This document shows, in pieces, positions 8,136-17,694 of a DNA stretch of 62,135 bases. The notes beneath the pieces are model-generated. The model ran no database searches and was not told where the DNA came from. It worked only from the letters and a program-made list of their open reading frames with translations. Location: positions 1 through 62,135 of the forward strand of contig NZ_VNIM01000012.1 in assembly GCF_007785815.1 (NCBI RefSeq), in the 5' to 3' direction. Both the position numbers and the translations under genes were made by a program. Position 1 is the first letter of the stretch. Each line of letters begins with the position of its first letter. This stretch comes from Alterirhizorhabdus solaris (GTDB lineage Bacteria; Pseudomonadota; Alphaproteobacteria; Sphingomonadales; Sphingomonadaceae).

Positions 8136-9119
8136 ATGGCTTCCATCAAGAACCTCGGCTTCGTCGCGCAGCTTCGCAGCGACGCCAGCAACCACGTCAT
8201 CCGCTACCGCAGCGGCAAGGTCCGGCAGAGCGGCCGGGGCCTCGTCTTCTGGTTCCGCCCGGAGACGGCGAGCATCGCCGAGCTGCCGATGGACGACCGC
8301 GAGATGGCGGTGTTCGTGAAGGGCCGCAGCCAGGATTTCCAGGCGGTCGCGGTCCAGGGCACGCTGACGTGGCACGTCGTCGATCCGGAACGGCTGGCCC
8401 AGCGCGTCGACTTCAGCCTCGGCCTCGTGACCGGCGCCTACCAGAGCGAACCGATCCAGCGGATCGAGACGCGACTGGCCGGCCTCGTCAACCAGGCGGC
8501 GCTGCAATATCTGGCGCAGGCGCCGGTGCGCGCGCTGCTCGATGCCGGGCCGGAGCCGCTGCGCCACCAGCTCGACGCCGCGCTCGCCGCCGATCCGACG
8601 CTGGGCGAGATCGGCATCGCCGTCACCGCCGTCCGGCTGACCAACCTCGCGCCGTCGAGCGAACTGGAACGCGCGTTGCAGACCCCGACGTTCGAGGCGC
8701 TGCAACAGAAGGCGGACCAGGCCACCTTCGAGCGCCGCGCGCTGGCGGTGGAGAAGGAACGCGCGATCGCCGAGAACGAGCTTGGCAACCGGACCGAGCT
8801 TGCCCGGCGCGAGATGCTGCTCATCACGCAGGAGGCGGAGAACGCCCGCAGCCGTGCGACCGGCCATGCCGAGGCCCAGCAGGTGGAGGCGGCGGCCGAG
8901 GCGGAACGCATCCGCACCGTCGAAAGCGCGAAGGCGGAGGCGGAGCAGGCGCGGATGGGGATCTACCGCGACCTGCCGCCGGCGGTGATGCTGGGTCTCG
9001 CCGCGCGCGAGCTGGCCGGCAAGCTGGACACGATCGAACACCTCAACGTGACGCCCGACCTGCTGGCCACCGTGCTCGGCGAGTTCCGCCGCGGCACGCC
9101 GCCGCTGCCGCCGCGCTGA
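8136..9119 (+). CDS. SPFH/band-7 domain protein in the NAD salvage operon
   Basis: The 327-residue protein has no signal peptide or membrane helix. Residues about 15-190 form an SPFH/band-7-like domain (VRQSGRGLVFWFRPETASI, VQGTLTWHVVDPERLAQRVDF). Residues about 200-282 form a long charged alpha-helix with heptad character (EKERAIAENELGNR, AEAERIRTVESAKAEAEQAR). SPFH proteins assemble into cages or scaffolds, normally at membranes; the lack of an anchor here suggests a soluble or peripheral assembly. It lies 24 nt after nrtR and 8 nt before the NAD-kinase-like gene, so all are in one operon. Its job in NAD metabolism is unknown; scaffolding or stress sensing are possibilities. Confidence 0.82.
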   Translation: MASIKNLGFVAQLRSDASNHVIRYRSGKVRQSGRGLVFWFRPETASIAELPMDDREMAVFVKGRSQDFQAVAVQGTLTWHVVDPERLAQRVDFSLGLVTGAYQSEPIQRIETRLAGLVNQAALQYLAQAPVRALLDAGPEPLRHQLDAALAADPTLGEIGIAVTAVRLTNLAPSSELERALQTPTFEALQQKADQATFERRALAVEKERAIAENELGNRTELARREMLLITQEAENARSRATGHAEAQQVEAAAEAERIRTVESAKAEAEQARMGIYRDLPPAVMLGLAARELAGKLDTIEHLNVTPDLLATVLGEFRRGTPPLPPR

Positions 9120-9127
9120 GCCGCGCC

Positions 9128-10021
9128 ATGGCGACCCTCACCCCGCGCGCGGTGTTCGTGACCCGCGAGACGGATTACGACCTGCTGCTCGCCCGCCACG
9201 CCACGCGCGGACAGGCGCAGTTCTTTCTGGAATCGCGCGGCCAGGACATCCGCGCGCTGGAGGACCGCCACCGCCGGCTGCACGCCACGCTTCATGCCGG
9301 CCGCGCCGCCGTGCCGGCAGACTGGCGGCAGGCGGCGGTGACACGCGCCGATCTCGACCGCTTCCTGTTCGGGCCGGAGGACGTGATCGTCGTCGTCGGG
9401 CAGGACGGGCTGGTCGCCAACGTCGCCAAATATCTCGACGGCCAGCCGGTGCTGGGGCTGAACCCCGCGCCCGACCTGTATGACGGCGTGCTGGTGCGCG
9501 TACCGCTCGCGCATCTCGCCGGGCTGCTCCCCGCGAGCGTCGCGGGCGCCGCGGCGACGGAGCGGCGGACGATGGTGGAGGCCCGGCTCGACAGCGGCGA
9601 GCGACTGCTGGCGCTCAACGAGGTGTTCGTCGGCCACCACAGCCACCAGTCGGCGCGCTACCGCATCGCCTGCGGCGACGTGGCCGAGGATCATTCGTCG
9701 AGCGGCCTGATCGTCGCATCCGGCACGGGCGCCACCGGCTGGGCGCGCTCGATCATGGCGGCGACGCACGCGCCGCTGCCGCTCGGTGCCGAAGAGCGCG
9801 CCGTGGCCTTCTTCGTGCGTGAGCCGTTCCCCAGCGTCGCCACCGGCACCAGCCTGTGCGCCGGCAAGCTGGCCGATGCCTCGCTTGCGGTCACGTCGCG
9901 GATGAACGACGGCGGCGTGATCTTCGCCGACGGGATCGAACAGGATTTCCTCGCCTTCGACTGGGGCCGCGGCGTCACGCTCGGCCCCGCCGCCCGGACG
10001 CTCCACCTGATTACCGGCTGA
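9128..10021 (+). CDS. NAD-kinase-like protein (atypical)
   Basis: The 297-residue protein is related to ATP-NAD kinases, which make NADP. The GGDGT motif is altered to GQDGLVANV (VVVGQDGL, residues about 93-100). The NE motif is kept (LALNEVFVG), the glycine-rich loop reads SGLIVASGTGATGW, and the late Asp-rich segment is FADGIEQDFLAF. The N-terminus (residues 1-75) is longer than in core NADKs and resembles a separate alpha/beta region. The altered first glycine motif makes activity uncertain. Location between an SPFH gene and pncB, in an operon led by nrtR, places it in NAD/NADP homeostasis. It may phosphorylate NAD, use another nucleotide, or act as a sensor. Confidence 0.75.
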   Translation: MATLTPRAVFVTRETDYDLLLARHATRGQAQFFLESRGQDIRALEDRHRRLHATLHAGRAAVPADWRQAAVTRADLDRFLFGPEDVIVVVGQDGLVANVAKYLDGQPVLGLNPAPDLYDGVLVRVPLAHLAGLLPASVAGAAATERRTMVEARLDSGERLLALNEVFVGHHSHQSARYRIACGDVAEDHSSSGLIVASGTGATGWARSIMAATHAPLPLGAEERAVAFFVREPFPSVATGTSLCAGKLADASLAVTSRMNDGGVIFADGIEQDFLAFDWGRGVTLGPAARTLHLITG

Positions 10022-10033
10022 GAAAGACAGCAT

Positions 10034-11338
10034 ATGGCCACCACCGACATCGCGACGCGCACCTACGATCATGGCTTCCGCCTCGATCCGATCGTGCGCA
10101 GCCTGCTCGACACCGATTTCTACAAGCTGTTGATGCTGCAGATGATCCGGCACCTGTACCCGGACGTGCAGGCGACGTTCTCGCTGATCAACCGGACGAG
10201 GACGGTGCGGCTGGCCGATACGATCGACGAGGGCGAGCTGCGCGCCCAGCTCGACCATGCCCGCACCGTGCGTTTCACCAGGAAGGAGCTGATCTGGCTC
10301 GCCGGCAACAGCTTTGCCGGACAGGACCGGATCTTCGCGCCGGATTTCATCGCCTGGCTCGCCGATTTCCGCCTGCCCGACTATGAGCTGCGGGCGGTCG
10401 ACGGCCAGTTCGAGCTGCGCTTCGAGGGGCCGTGGACGCATACGACGATGTGGGAGATCCCGGCGCTCGCCATCGTCAACGAGCTTCGCGCGCGCACCGC
10501 GATGAAGGGCATGGGCCGCTTCGCGCTCGACATCCTGTACGCACGCGCCAAGGCGAGGCTCTGGTCCAAGGTGGAGCGGCTGCGCGCGCTGCCGGACCTC
10601 GCGCTTTCCGATTTCGGCACGCGGCGGCGGCACGGCTTCCTGTGGCAGCGCTGGTGCGTGGAGGCGTTGAAGGAGGGGCTGGGCGACCGCTTCATCGGCA
10701 CCTCCAACGTGCTGCTGGCGATGGACAACGACCTCGAGGCGATCGGCACCAACGCGCACGAACTGCCGATGGTGCTCGCCGCCCTCGCCGACAGCGACGC
10801 GGCGGTGGCCACCGCGCCCTATCGCGTGCTGGAGGACTGGCGGCGGCACTATGCCGGCAACCTGCTGGTCGTGCTGCCCGATGCCTTCGGCACCACCGCC
10901 TTCCTGGCGAACGCGCCCGACTGGGTGGCGGACTGGACCGGCTTCCGCCCGGACAGCGCGCCGCCGATCGCCGGCGGCGAGGAGATCATCGCTTGGTGGC
11001 GGGCGCACGGCCGCGATCCGCGCACGAAGCTGCTGATCTTCTCGGACGGGATGGACGTCGACACGATCGAGCAGACTTATCGCCATTTCGCCGGCCGGGT
11101 ACGGATGAGCTTCGGCTGGGGCACCAACCTGACGAACGACTTCCGTGGCTGCGCACCCGATGGCGCCAGCGGGCTGGAACCGATCTCGCTCGTCGCCAAG
11201 GTGACGAGTGCCAACGGCCGCCCCGCGGTCAAGCTGTCGGACAATCCCGCCAAGGCCACCGGCGATCCGGCGGAGATCGCCCGCTACCTCCGGATCTTTG
11301 GCGCGGCCGGCCGGGTGACGGCAGATGTTTCGGTCTAG
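10034..11338 (+). CDS. pncB: Nicotinate phosphoribosyltransferase
   Basis: The 434-residue enzyme converts nicotinate, PRPP and ATP into nicotinate mononucleotide, the step after PncA in the Preiss-Handler route. Recognisable elements are [15 protein letters not shown] near residue 22, the [14 protein letters not shown] segment near 195 that carries substrate-binding Arg residues, GTSNVLLAM near 222, and a phosphate-binding region [11 protein letters not shown] near 361. Length is typical of bacterial PncB. It starts 13 nt after the NAD-kinase-like gene behind an AGAAAG ribosome site and is the last recognisable NAD gene of the nrtR operon. Repression by NrtR is expected from the family. Confidence 0.95.
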   Translation: MATTDIATRTYDHGFRLDPIVRSLLDTDFYKLLMLQMIRHLYPDVQATFSLINRTRTVRLADTIDEGELRAQLDHARTVRFTRKELIWLAGNSFAGQDRIFAPDFIAWLADFRLPDYELRAVDGQFELRFEGPWTHTTMWEIPALAIVNELRARTAMKGMGRFALDILYARAKARLWSKVERLRALPDLALSDFGTRRRHGFLWQRWCVEALKEGLGDRFIGTSNVLLAMDNDLEAIGTNAHELPMVLAALADSDAAVATAPYRVLEDWRRHYAGNLLVVLPDAFGTTAFLANAPDWVADWTGFRPDSAPPIAGGEEIIAWWRAHGRDPRTKLLIFSDGMDVDTIEQTYRHFAGRVRMSFGWGTNLTNDFRGCAPDGASGLEPISLVAKVTSANGRPAVKLSDNPAKATGDPAEIARYLRIFGAAGRVTADVSV

Positions 11339-11373
11339 GGTCGCCCGGCGCGGGCAGTGCGGGAGTGGAGAGC

Positions 11374-11739
11374 ATGACGGACGGTGCGTCGAAAGCGTGG
11401 GATGGCGACCTCGTCCGCAAATGGCTGGAAAGCCGTTGCGCGGCGGCCCGGCTCGACCAGACGGCGGCGGACAGACGGGGGTACGAGGCCCGCGACGACT
11501 ACGACAAGGCGGCCGCCGAGGAATGGGTCTGCCGGACCCTGAAGACGACCGCGCGCATGGACGAACAATCCGCGTTCGCCGGCCAGATCAAGGAACTGCT
11601 CGCGCGGGACGAGTATCGCGCGACCGGCATCCATGACGACGTGCGCTTCGACCGGCACGTCCGGGCCGCCCTCAGAAAAATCGCCAGGATGGCAAAGGCG
11701 AATGATGGGTTCGCGAACATGTTACGCTATCAGGGCTGA
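11374..11739 (+). CDS. Small hypothetical protein after pncB
   Basis: The 121-residue product is charged and soluble, with no signal peptide or membrane helix. It starts DGDLVRKWLESRCAAARLDQ and is predicted mostly helical from its alternating charged pattern. I do not recognise a family. The gene starts 36 nt after pncB behind GGAGTGGAG and ends 27 nt before the HNH-like gene. It may be the tail of the NAD operon or an independent gene. The GC-rich third codon positions support it as coding, over the shadow frames on the other strand. Confidence 0.55.
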   Translation: MTDGASKAWDGDLVRKWLESRCAAARLDQTAADRRGYEARDDYDKAAAEEWVCRTLKTTARMDEQSAFAGQIKELLARDEYRATGIHDDVRFDRHVRAALRKIARMAKANDGFANMLRYQG

Positions 11740-11765
11740 CGCTTTCAGGAAGATCAGACAGTCGC

Positions 11766-12104
11766 ATGGCCCGAAAACATTCCAGGTACGATCCCGACGC
11801 AGGCCTGCAGCGGGAGGACGAGACGCCGCCGGTCGCGGTAGCCTGCTGGCTCTGCACCCGACCGACCGGCAAGACGATCGTCTGGCATCACCCCGTGCCC
11901 AAGAGCCGGGGCGGGCGCGATGTCGTCCCCATGCATTCCATCTGCCAGCAGACGCTGGTCGCCAATTTCACCAATTCCGAATTGCAGCGGCACGGGATGG
12001 ACGTGGAGATGCTGCTGGCCAACCCCAACGTGCGCAAGTTCGTCGACTGGGTGGCGAAAAAGGATCCCGACTTCACCGCGACCATCACGAAGAAGCAACG
12101 CTGA
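11766..12104 (+). CDS. Small HNH-endonuclease-like zinc protein
   Basis: The 112-residue protein holds a CWLC pair (residues 27-30), then IVWHHPVPKSRGGRD (residues about 39-53), then PMHSICQQTL. The order C-x2-C, HH-P-SRGG, H-x2-C is that of small HNH nucleases of the His-Me finger type. The final metal ligands are H-x2-C in place of a full CxxC or NxxxH. A function in DNA cleavage or repair is possible, but many such short proteins have unknown roles. It stands alone after the NAD operon, and its C-terminal end is rich in Lys. Confidence 0.65.
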   Translation: MARKHSRYDPDAGLQREDETPPVAVACWLCTRPTGKTIVWHHPVPKSRGGRDVVPMHSICQQTLVANFTNSELQRHGMDVEMLLANPNVRKFVDWVAKKDPDFTATITKKQR

Positions 12105-12819
12105 CCGCGCCTCGGTCCGGACGCGCCGGACGCCCCCCCGGATGATCGGCGGCGACATCCACGCCTTCGTCGTCAGCTGAGGTCCGCCGCGGGTGAGCAA
12201 GGGTGGCGATCACCAGCTGGTGAAATGCTTGGGACCGAGCATTCCCCACCGTGCCTCGTCCTGCGAGATGAAGGTCCTCTCGCCATGCGCTGATGCCCAC
12301 CAAATTCGTAGCGAGCGGAAAACCCGCATCGCCTACCCATATCTCGCAGCCGGATCCATGATCTGCGAGCTTCACAGGTCCTGCCGTTCCGGACGGCAAA
12401 GTCTCGTGCCCGGCCAAGGCCAGCCACAGCGCGACTGCCGCCAGATACATCGCCCTGACCTGCTATAGCCTGAACGTCTTTGTCTCGTTGTGCAGGCTCA
12501 ACCTATCGATAAGCCCTCTCCAATCCCCTAAAGATACCTCCACCCTGAATTTTGCCCTATACAAGGCATTAGATACTTCCCGATCGAAACGGCCCGCTTC
12601 GCGAACTAATCGCAGCTATTAACAAGGCCTCGACGTAGCGAAGACGAGTTTTTCATGTCGTATCGCCAAATCGGCTTTCCGGCAGCGAAAAATGCGCCAG
12701 CTATATGCGCGCTATATGCCTTTTCCCGGAATCGATCTCGAATTGCTACGCCGGATGCGCCTAATCGCACATCCCTGAAGGCATCGTCGTGTGACGAGCG
12801 CCGCTCAAGGGGTGCAACA
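12105..12819. other. Intergenic region upstream of the putative porin/kdp genes
   Basis: No gene is well supported over these 715 bases. On the minus strand, codons from an ATG at 12450 give a signal-peptide-like start (MYLAAVALWLALAG) and then LADHGSGCEIWVGDAGFP. Plausible coding continues only after a frame change near 12300 (GERTFISQDEARWGMLG to a stop near 12219). This may be a frameshifted small secreted-protein gene. From about 12480 on, the DNA is more AT-rich and holds the control region of the following operon. Confidence 0.4.
12700..12719 (+). promoter_or_regulatory. Tandem GCTATATGC repeats, candidate KdpE site
   Basis: GCTATATGC occurs at 12700-12708 and again at 12711-12719, with start-to-start spacing of 11 bp, about one helical turn. 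OmpR-family response regulators such as KdpE bind direct repeats with this spacing. It lies about 100 bp before the ATG of the first gene of the putative porin-kdp run. Binding by KdpE is inference. Confidence 0.4.
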
Positions 12820-13698
12820 ATGAGGTTCCGTCATGCGGCCGTGGTCGTCGCAATCCTGGCTTTCCCGATCACCGCGCACGCGCAGTCGACACCGGCCGAA
12901 AAGGCCGAAGCTGCCAGCGATACCACCCCGCCATCAACGCTGACCGTCAGCGGTTCCGCTTCGATCGCCTCCGACTACCGGTTTCGTGGTGTATCGCAAT
13001 CCGATCAGGAGATGGCGGTGCAGGGCGGCATGACCATCGCGCACGAGAGCGGCCTCTACGTCGGCACATGGGCATCGAACCTTGCCGGATGGGGTACGTT
13101 CGGCGGTGCCAATATGGAGCTCGACCTGATTGGCGGGTACAAGGCGAAGTTCGCCGGTAACGCGACGCTCGATGTCGGCCTCACCTGGTACATGTACCCG
13201 GGCGGCGCCGATAAGACCGACTTTGCCGAGCCGTATGTGAAACTGACCGGCACGGCGGGTCCGGCGACGCTGACCGCAGGTGCTGCCTATGCCCCCAGGC
13301 AGCAGGCGATCGGCAAATGGTACGACACCGGTCAGGACGCTGCGAACGGCCTCTATAACAATCCCGGCGCCAAGGACGACAATCTGTATCTCTGGGGCGA
13401 TGGCGCGCTGGCGCTTGCCGGCACGCCGATCACCACCAAGGCCCATGTCGGGCACAGTTGGGGGCAGGACGGGCTGGGGCCGAATGCGACCGCCATCGCG
13501 CCGACCGGCGCCTATTGGGATTGGTCGCTGGGGGCCGATGCCACCTGCGGGAACCTGACGTTCAACGTCAGCTACATCGACACCGACATCGCGAACCGGG
13601 AGGCGGATTACCTCCGCCCCAGCTTCAGCAAAGGTCAGGACGGCACCGGCAGTATCGCCGGCAGCACCGTCGTGGTTTCGCTGACGGCCGCCTTCTGA
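12820..13698 (+). CDS. TorF-family putative porin, leader gene of the kdp region
   Basis: The 292-residue protein has a signal peptide (residues 1-22, ending AHA-Q) and then a beta-barrel-like sequence. The barrel starts with the family signature SASIASDYRFRGVSQSDQE and ends in LTAAF with terminal Phe. This matches the conserved outer-membrane family TIGR02001 (TorF putative porins). I chose the ATG at 12820, which has AAGGGG at a proper distance and leads straight into the signal peptide, over an upstream frame opening at 12655. It is 19 nt before a tiny membrane ORF and kdpF, so it probably belongs to the potassium operon and may admit K+ through the outer membrane (inference). Confidence 0.8.
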   Translation: MRFRHAAVVVAILAFPITAHAQSTPAEKAEAASDTTPPSTLTVSGSASIASDYRFRGVSQSDQEMAVQGGMTIAHESGLYVGTWASNLAGWGTFGGANMELDLIGGYKAKFAGNATLDVGLTWYMYPGGADKTDFAEPYVKLTGTAGPATLTAGAAYAPRQQAIGKWYDTGQDAANGLYNNPGAKDDNLYLWGDGALALAGTPITTKAHVGHSWGQDGLGPNATAIAPTGAYWDWSLGADATCGNLTFNVSYIDTDIANREADYLRPSFSKGQDGTGSIAGSTVVVSLTAAF

Positions 13699-13717
13699 CC
13701 TTTGGAAAGGACACCCG

Positions 13718-13801
13718 ATGCAGGACTTGCTCTGGATCGCAATCATGGTCGGACTGGTGGCGCTCACGCTCGCCTATGCCCGCCTGTGCGACAACGCCTG
13801 A
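13718..13801 (+). CDS. 27-residue membrane peptide between porin gene and kdpF
   Basis: The ORF encodes MQDLLWIAIMVGLVALTLAY followed by ARLCDNA. It is a single transmembrane helix with a short Arg/Cys/Asp tail. A GGAAAGGA ribosome site precedes the ATG by 7 nt. Its stop lies 9 nt before kdpF. Tiny hydrophobic ORFs occur next to kdpF in other genomes. It may be an accessory single-helix subunit of the Kdp complex, by analogy with KdpF stabilising KdpA. No function is shown by the sequence. Confidence 0.6.
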   Translation: MQDLLWIAIMVGLVALTLAYARLCDNA

Positions 13802-13810
13802 GGTGATGCG

Positions 13811-13900
13811 ATGACCCTCGACCTCTGGCTGGCGGCGCTCACCGCGCTTGGCCTCCTCGTCTACCTGGTGGCGGTTCTCATCCGCCCCGAACGCTTTTGA
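13811..13900 (+). CDS. kdpF: Potassium-transporting ATPase subunit F
   Basis: The 29-residue protein starts [20 protein letters not shown] and ends AVLIRPERF. It is one transmembrane helix followed by the R-P-E-x-F tail that marks KdpF, a lipid-like stabiliser of the KdpABC pump. It lies 13 nt before kdpA in the normal operon order. The length matches the E. coli protein (29 residues). Confidence 0.9.
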   Translation: MTLDLWLAALTALGLLVYLVAVLIRPERF

Positions 13901-13913
13901 CGGAGGCGGACCG

Positions 13914-15617
13914 ATGACACTCCAGGGCTGGTTCCTGATACTGGGCTTCGTTGCCCTGTTGCTCGCGCTGACCAAGCCGGTCGGCATATGGCTTTTCACG
14001 CTGTACGAAGGACGGCGCACGCCGCTTCACGTCGTGCTCGGCCCGGTCGAGCGCGGCTTCTACAAGCTTGCCGGGATCGATCCGACGGTCGAACAGGGCT
14101 GGCGGCGCTATGCGCTGCACATGTTGCTGTTCAACGCGACTCTGATGGCATTCACCTATGCGGTGCTGCGTCTGCAGGGCGTTCTCCCGGGCAATCCGCA
14201 GGGATTGGCCGGACTTTCGCCGAACCTCGCGTTCAACACCGCGATCAGCTTCACCACCAACACCAACTGGCAGAGCTATGGGGGTGAGAGCACCATGTCG
14301 AACCTCAGCCAGATGCTGGGGCTGACGATCCACAACTTCCTGTCCGCGGCAACCGGCATCGCCCTCGCCTTCGCGTTGTTCAGGGGCTTCGCGCGGCGAG
14401 AATCCAAGGCGATCGGCAATTTCTGGGCCGACGTAACGCGCGTCACGCTCTACGTCCTGCTGCCGATCTCGATCGTCTACGCGCTGTTCCTGATCGCCAG
14501 CGGCGTGCCGCAGACGATGGCCGGCGTGGTCGAGGTCCAGACGCTGGAGGGCGCGAAACAGTCGCTGCTGCTCGGCCCGGTCGCCAGCCAGGAGGCGATC
14601 AAGATGCTCGGCACCAACGGTGGCGGCTTCTTCAACGCGAACTCCGCACACCCGTTCGAGAACCCGACCGCGCTGACCAACCTCATGCAGATGCTGTCGA
14701 TCTTCCTGATCGGCTTCGGGCTGACGTGGACGTTCGGCAAGGCGGTCGGCAACCCCCGGCAGGGCTGGGCGATCCTGTCGGCGATGGTGATCCTGTTTCT
14801 CGCCGGCGTGACCATCACCTATGCCCAAGAGGCCGCGGGCAGCCCGGTGCTGCACCATCTCGGCGTCACAGGCGGCAACATGGAGGGCAAGGAGGTCCGC
14901 TTCGGGATCGCCGCATCCGCACTGTTCTCGGTCGTCACCACCGCTGCGTCGTGCGGCGCCGTCAACAGCATGCACGACAGCTTCACCGCGCTTGGCGGGC
15001 TGGTTCCGCTGTTCAACATGCAACTGGGCGAGGTCGTCATCGGCGGCGTCGGCGCCGGGATCTACGGCTTCCTGCTGTTCGCGATCCTTGCAGTGTTCGT
15101 CGCCGGGCTGATGGTCGGTCGCACGCCGGAATATGTCGGCAAGAAGATCGAGGCGCGCGAGGTGAAGCTGGCGGTGCTCGCGATCGCAGTGCTGCCGTTG
15201 ATGATCCTGGGGCTGACGGCGCTGTCATCCGTGCTGGCGCAGGGGCTGGCCGGGCCGCTCAACAGGGGGCCGCACGGGTTCAGCGAGATCCTCTACGCCT
15301 TCACCAGCGCGGTCGGCAACAACGGCTCCGCGTTCGCGGGCCTCACCGCCAACACGCCCTATTACAACGGGTTGCTCGGCGTCGCGATGTGGGTCGGGCG
15401 CTTCTTCATCATCGTGCCGATGCTGGCGATCGCGGGTGGCCTGGCGGCAAAGAAATACACGCCGGAGAGCGCCGGGTCCTTCCCGACCACGGGCGGGCTG
15501 TGGATCGGACTGCTGGTCGGTATCGTGCTGATCCTCGGCGGTCTGACCTTCCTGCCGAGCCTCGCGCTCGGCCCCATCGCCGATCATCTCGCGATGATCA
15601 GCGGCAAACTGTCCTGA
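13914..15617 (+). CDS. kdpA: Potassium-transporting ATPase, K+-binding subunit A
   Basis: The 567-residue inner-membrane protein is the channel-like subunit that binds and passes K+. Selectivity-loop elements are visible: [11 protein letters not shown] near residue 115, [18 protein letters not shown] near 238, and [11 protein letters not shown] near 468. About ten hydrophobic helices are spread over the length, and the size agrees with the family. The ATG at 13914 has a GGAGG ribosome site 7 nt upstream; the frame is open further back but overlaps kdpF. The kdp genes follow one another with gaps of 1 to 14 nt or overlaps, so expression should be one unit under KdpDE control. Confidence 0.97.
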   Translation: MTLQGWFLILGFVALLLALTKPVGIWLFTLYEGRRTPLHVVLGPVERGFYKLAGIDPTVEQGWRRYALHMLLFNATLMAFTYAVLRLQGVLPGNPQGLAGLSPNLAFNTAISFTTNTNWQSYGGESTMSNLSQMLGLTIHNFLSAATGIALAFALFRGFARRESKAIGNFWADVTRVTLYVLLPISIVYALFLIASGVPQTMAGVVEVQTLEGAKQSLLLGPVASQEAIKMLGTNGGGFFNANSAHPFENPTALTNLMQMLSIFLIGFGLTWTFGKAVGNPRQGWAILSAMVILFLAGVTITYAQEAAGSPVLHHLGVTGGNMEGKEVRFGIAASALFSVVTTAASCGAVNSMHDSFTALGGLVPLFNMQLGEVVIGGVGAGIYGFLLFAILAVFVAGLMVGRTPEYVGKKIEAREVKLAVLAIAVLPLMILGLTALSSVLAQGLAGPLNRGPHGFSEILYAFTSAVGNNGSAFAGLTANTPYYNGLLGVAMWVGRFFIIVPMLAIAGGLAAKKYTPESAGSFPTTGGLWIGLLVGIVLILGGLTFLPSLALGPIADHLAMISGKLS

Positions 15618-15630
15618 AGGGGCGCCTGAC

Positions 15631-17682
15631 ATGGCCCAGACAACACAATCACGCTCCCGGACCAGGAGCCTGTTCACGGCCGACCTCGTCGTGCCCGCGA
15701 TCAAGGCGTCGTTTCTGAAGCTCGACCCCAGGGAACTCGTTCGCAACCCGGTCATGTTCGTCACCGCCGCGGTCGCGGCGCTGATGACCGTCCTGCTCGT
15801 GATCGGGCAGGACGATCTGTCCGTCGGCTTCAAGCTCCAGCTCGTCGTCTGGCTGTGGCTGACCGTATTGTTCGGCACCTTCGCCGAAGCCCTCGCCGAG
15901 AGGCGCGGCAAGGCGCAGGCGGCCAGCCTGCGCGCGACTAAGGCGGAACTGACCGCCAAGCGGCTGAACGGCGACGGACGTCAGTTCGACAACGTCCCCG
16001 CAAGCCAGCTCAAGGTGGGCGACATCGTGCTGGTCGAGACCAACGACCTGATCCCGTCGGACGGCGATGTCGTCTCGGGTGTCGCCTCGGTCAACGAGGC
16101 GGCGATCACCGGCGAGAGCGCGCCCGTGATCCGCGAGGCGGGGGGTGACCGCTCGGCGGTTACGGCCGGTACACGCGTCATCTCCGACGAGATTCGCGTC
16201 AAGGTCACCGTCGAACCCGGCAAGGGCTTCCTCGACCGCATGATCGCGCTGGTCGAAGGGGCCGAGCGTCAGAAGACCCCCAACGAGATCGCGTTGACCC
16301 TGCTGCTCGTCGGCCTGACGATCATCTTCCTCATCGCGGTCGGCACCATTCCGGGCTTCGCCTCCTATGCCGGCGGGTCGATCCCGGTGGCGATCCTGGC
16401 GGCACTGCTCATCACGCTGATCCCCACGACGATCGCGGCGTTGCTGTCGGCGATCGGAATCGCCGGCATGGACCGTCTGGTCCGCTTCAACGTGCTCGCC
16501 AAGTCGGGCCGCGCGGTCGAGGCAGCGGGTGACATCGACGTCTTGCTGCTCGACAAGACCGGCACGATCACGATCGGCGATCGTCAGGCGAGCGAATTCC
16601 GGGCGGTTTCCGGGACCAGCCCTCGGGAACTCGCCGACGCCGCCCTGATGGCAAGCCTTGCTGACGAAACGCCGGAAGGCCGCTCGATCGTGCTTCTCGC
16701 GCGCGAAAGATTCCACGTCGCGACCGCGGGACTCCCGGCCGACGCCGAGATCATTCCGTTTACGGCGCAAACGCGCATTTCGGGTGTGAAGGTCGGTGGA
16801 TCGCTGATCCAGAAGGGCGCGGTGGATTCGATCCTGCGTGCGAATGCCGGATCGGGCGAGACGGCAGCAGCGACCGAACTGCGCCGCATCACCGACGAGA
16901 TCGCACGTGCAGGCGGTACTCCGCTCGCGGTCGCGCTGGACGGGCGTCTGCTGGGCGCCATCTTCCTCAAGGACGTGGTCAAGGCGGGGATTCGAGAGCG
17001 GTTCGGCGAGCTCCGCGCCATGGGCATCCGCACGGTGATGATCACCGGCGACAATCCGCTCACCGCCGCGGCGATCGCGGCGGAGGCCGGGGTGGACGAT
17101 TTCCTCGCCCAGGCGACGCCGGAGGACAAGCTGGAACTGATCCGCAAGGAGCAGACCGGCGGGCGACTCGTGGCGATGTGCGGCGACGGCACCAACGACG
17201 CGCCGGCGCTCGCGCAGGCCGATGTCGGCGTCGCCATGAACACCGGGACCCAGGCCGCACGTGAAGCCGGCAACATGGTGGATCTCGACAGCGATCCGAC
17301 CAAGCTGATCGAGGTAGTCGGCCTCGGCAAGCAGTTGCTGATGACGCGTGGGGCGCTGACCACTTTCTCGGTGGCGAACGACGTGGCGAAATATTTCGCC
17401 ATCATCCCGGCGATGTTCGTCGTGCTCTATCCGGGCCTCGGCGTGCTCAACGTGATGCGGCTGGGCAGCCCTGAAAGCGCGATCCTGTCGGCGATCATCT
17501 TCAACGCCGTCATCATCCCCTGCCTGGTGCCGCTGGCGCTCCGCGGCGTCGCCTACAAACCGATGGCAGCCGGACCGCTGCTCGCCCGCAACCTCGCGGT
17601 CTACGGCCTCGGTGGCCTGGTCGCACCGTTCATCGGCATCAAGATCATCGACCTCGTGGTCGGTGGCCTCGGTCTCGCGTAA
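15631..17682 (+). CDS. kdpB: Potassium-transporting P-type ATPase subunit B
   Basis: The 683-residue P-type ATPase is the energy-coupling subunit of KdpFABC. The phosphorylated Asp is residue 308 in DKTGTIT. The actuator loop is [10 protein letters not shown] near residue 157, and the nucleotide domain and hinge carry [10 protein letters not shown] and [13 protein letters not shown]. These motifs are intact, so the enzyme should be active. Length is like E. coli KdpB (682). It begins 13 nt after kdpA. ATP hydrolysis here drives K+ import through KdpA when external potassium is low. Confidence 0.98.
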   Translation: MAQTTQSRSRTRSLFTADLVVPAIKASFLKLDPRELVRNPVMFVTAAVAALMTVLLVIGQDDLSVGFKLQLVVWLWLTVLFGTFAEALAERRGKAQAASLRATKAELTAKRLNGDGRQFDNVPASQLKVGDIVLVETNDLIPSDGDVVSGVASVNEAAITGESAPVIREAGGDRSAVTAGTRVISDEIRVKVTVEPGKGFLDRMIALVEGAERQKTPNEIALTLLLVGLTIIFLIAVGTIPGFASYAGGSIPVAILAALLITLIPTTIAALLSAIGIAGMDRLVRFNVLAKSGRAVEAAGDIDVLLLDKTGTITIGDRQASEFRAVSGTSPRELADAALMASLADETPEGRSIVLLARERFHVATAGLPADAEIIPFTAQTRISGVKVGGSLIQKGAVDSILRANAGSGETAAATELRRITDEIARAGGTPLAVALDGRLLGAIFLKDVVKAGIRERFGELRAMGIRTVMITGDNPLTAAAIAAEAGVDDFLAQATPEDKLELIRKEQTGGRLVAMCGDGTNDAPALAQADVGVAMNTGTQAAREAGNMVDLDSDPTKLIEVVGLGKQLLMTRGALTTFSVANDVAKYFAIIPAMFVVLYPGLGVLNVMRLGSPESAILSAIIFNAVIIPCLVPLALRGVAYKPMAAGPLLARNLAVYGLGGLVAPFIGIKIIDLVVGGLGLA

Positions 17683-17694
17683 GGAAAGACAGAC

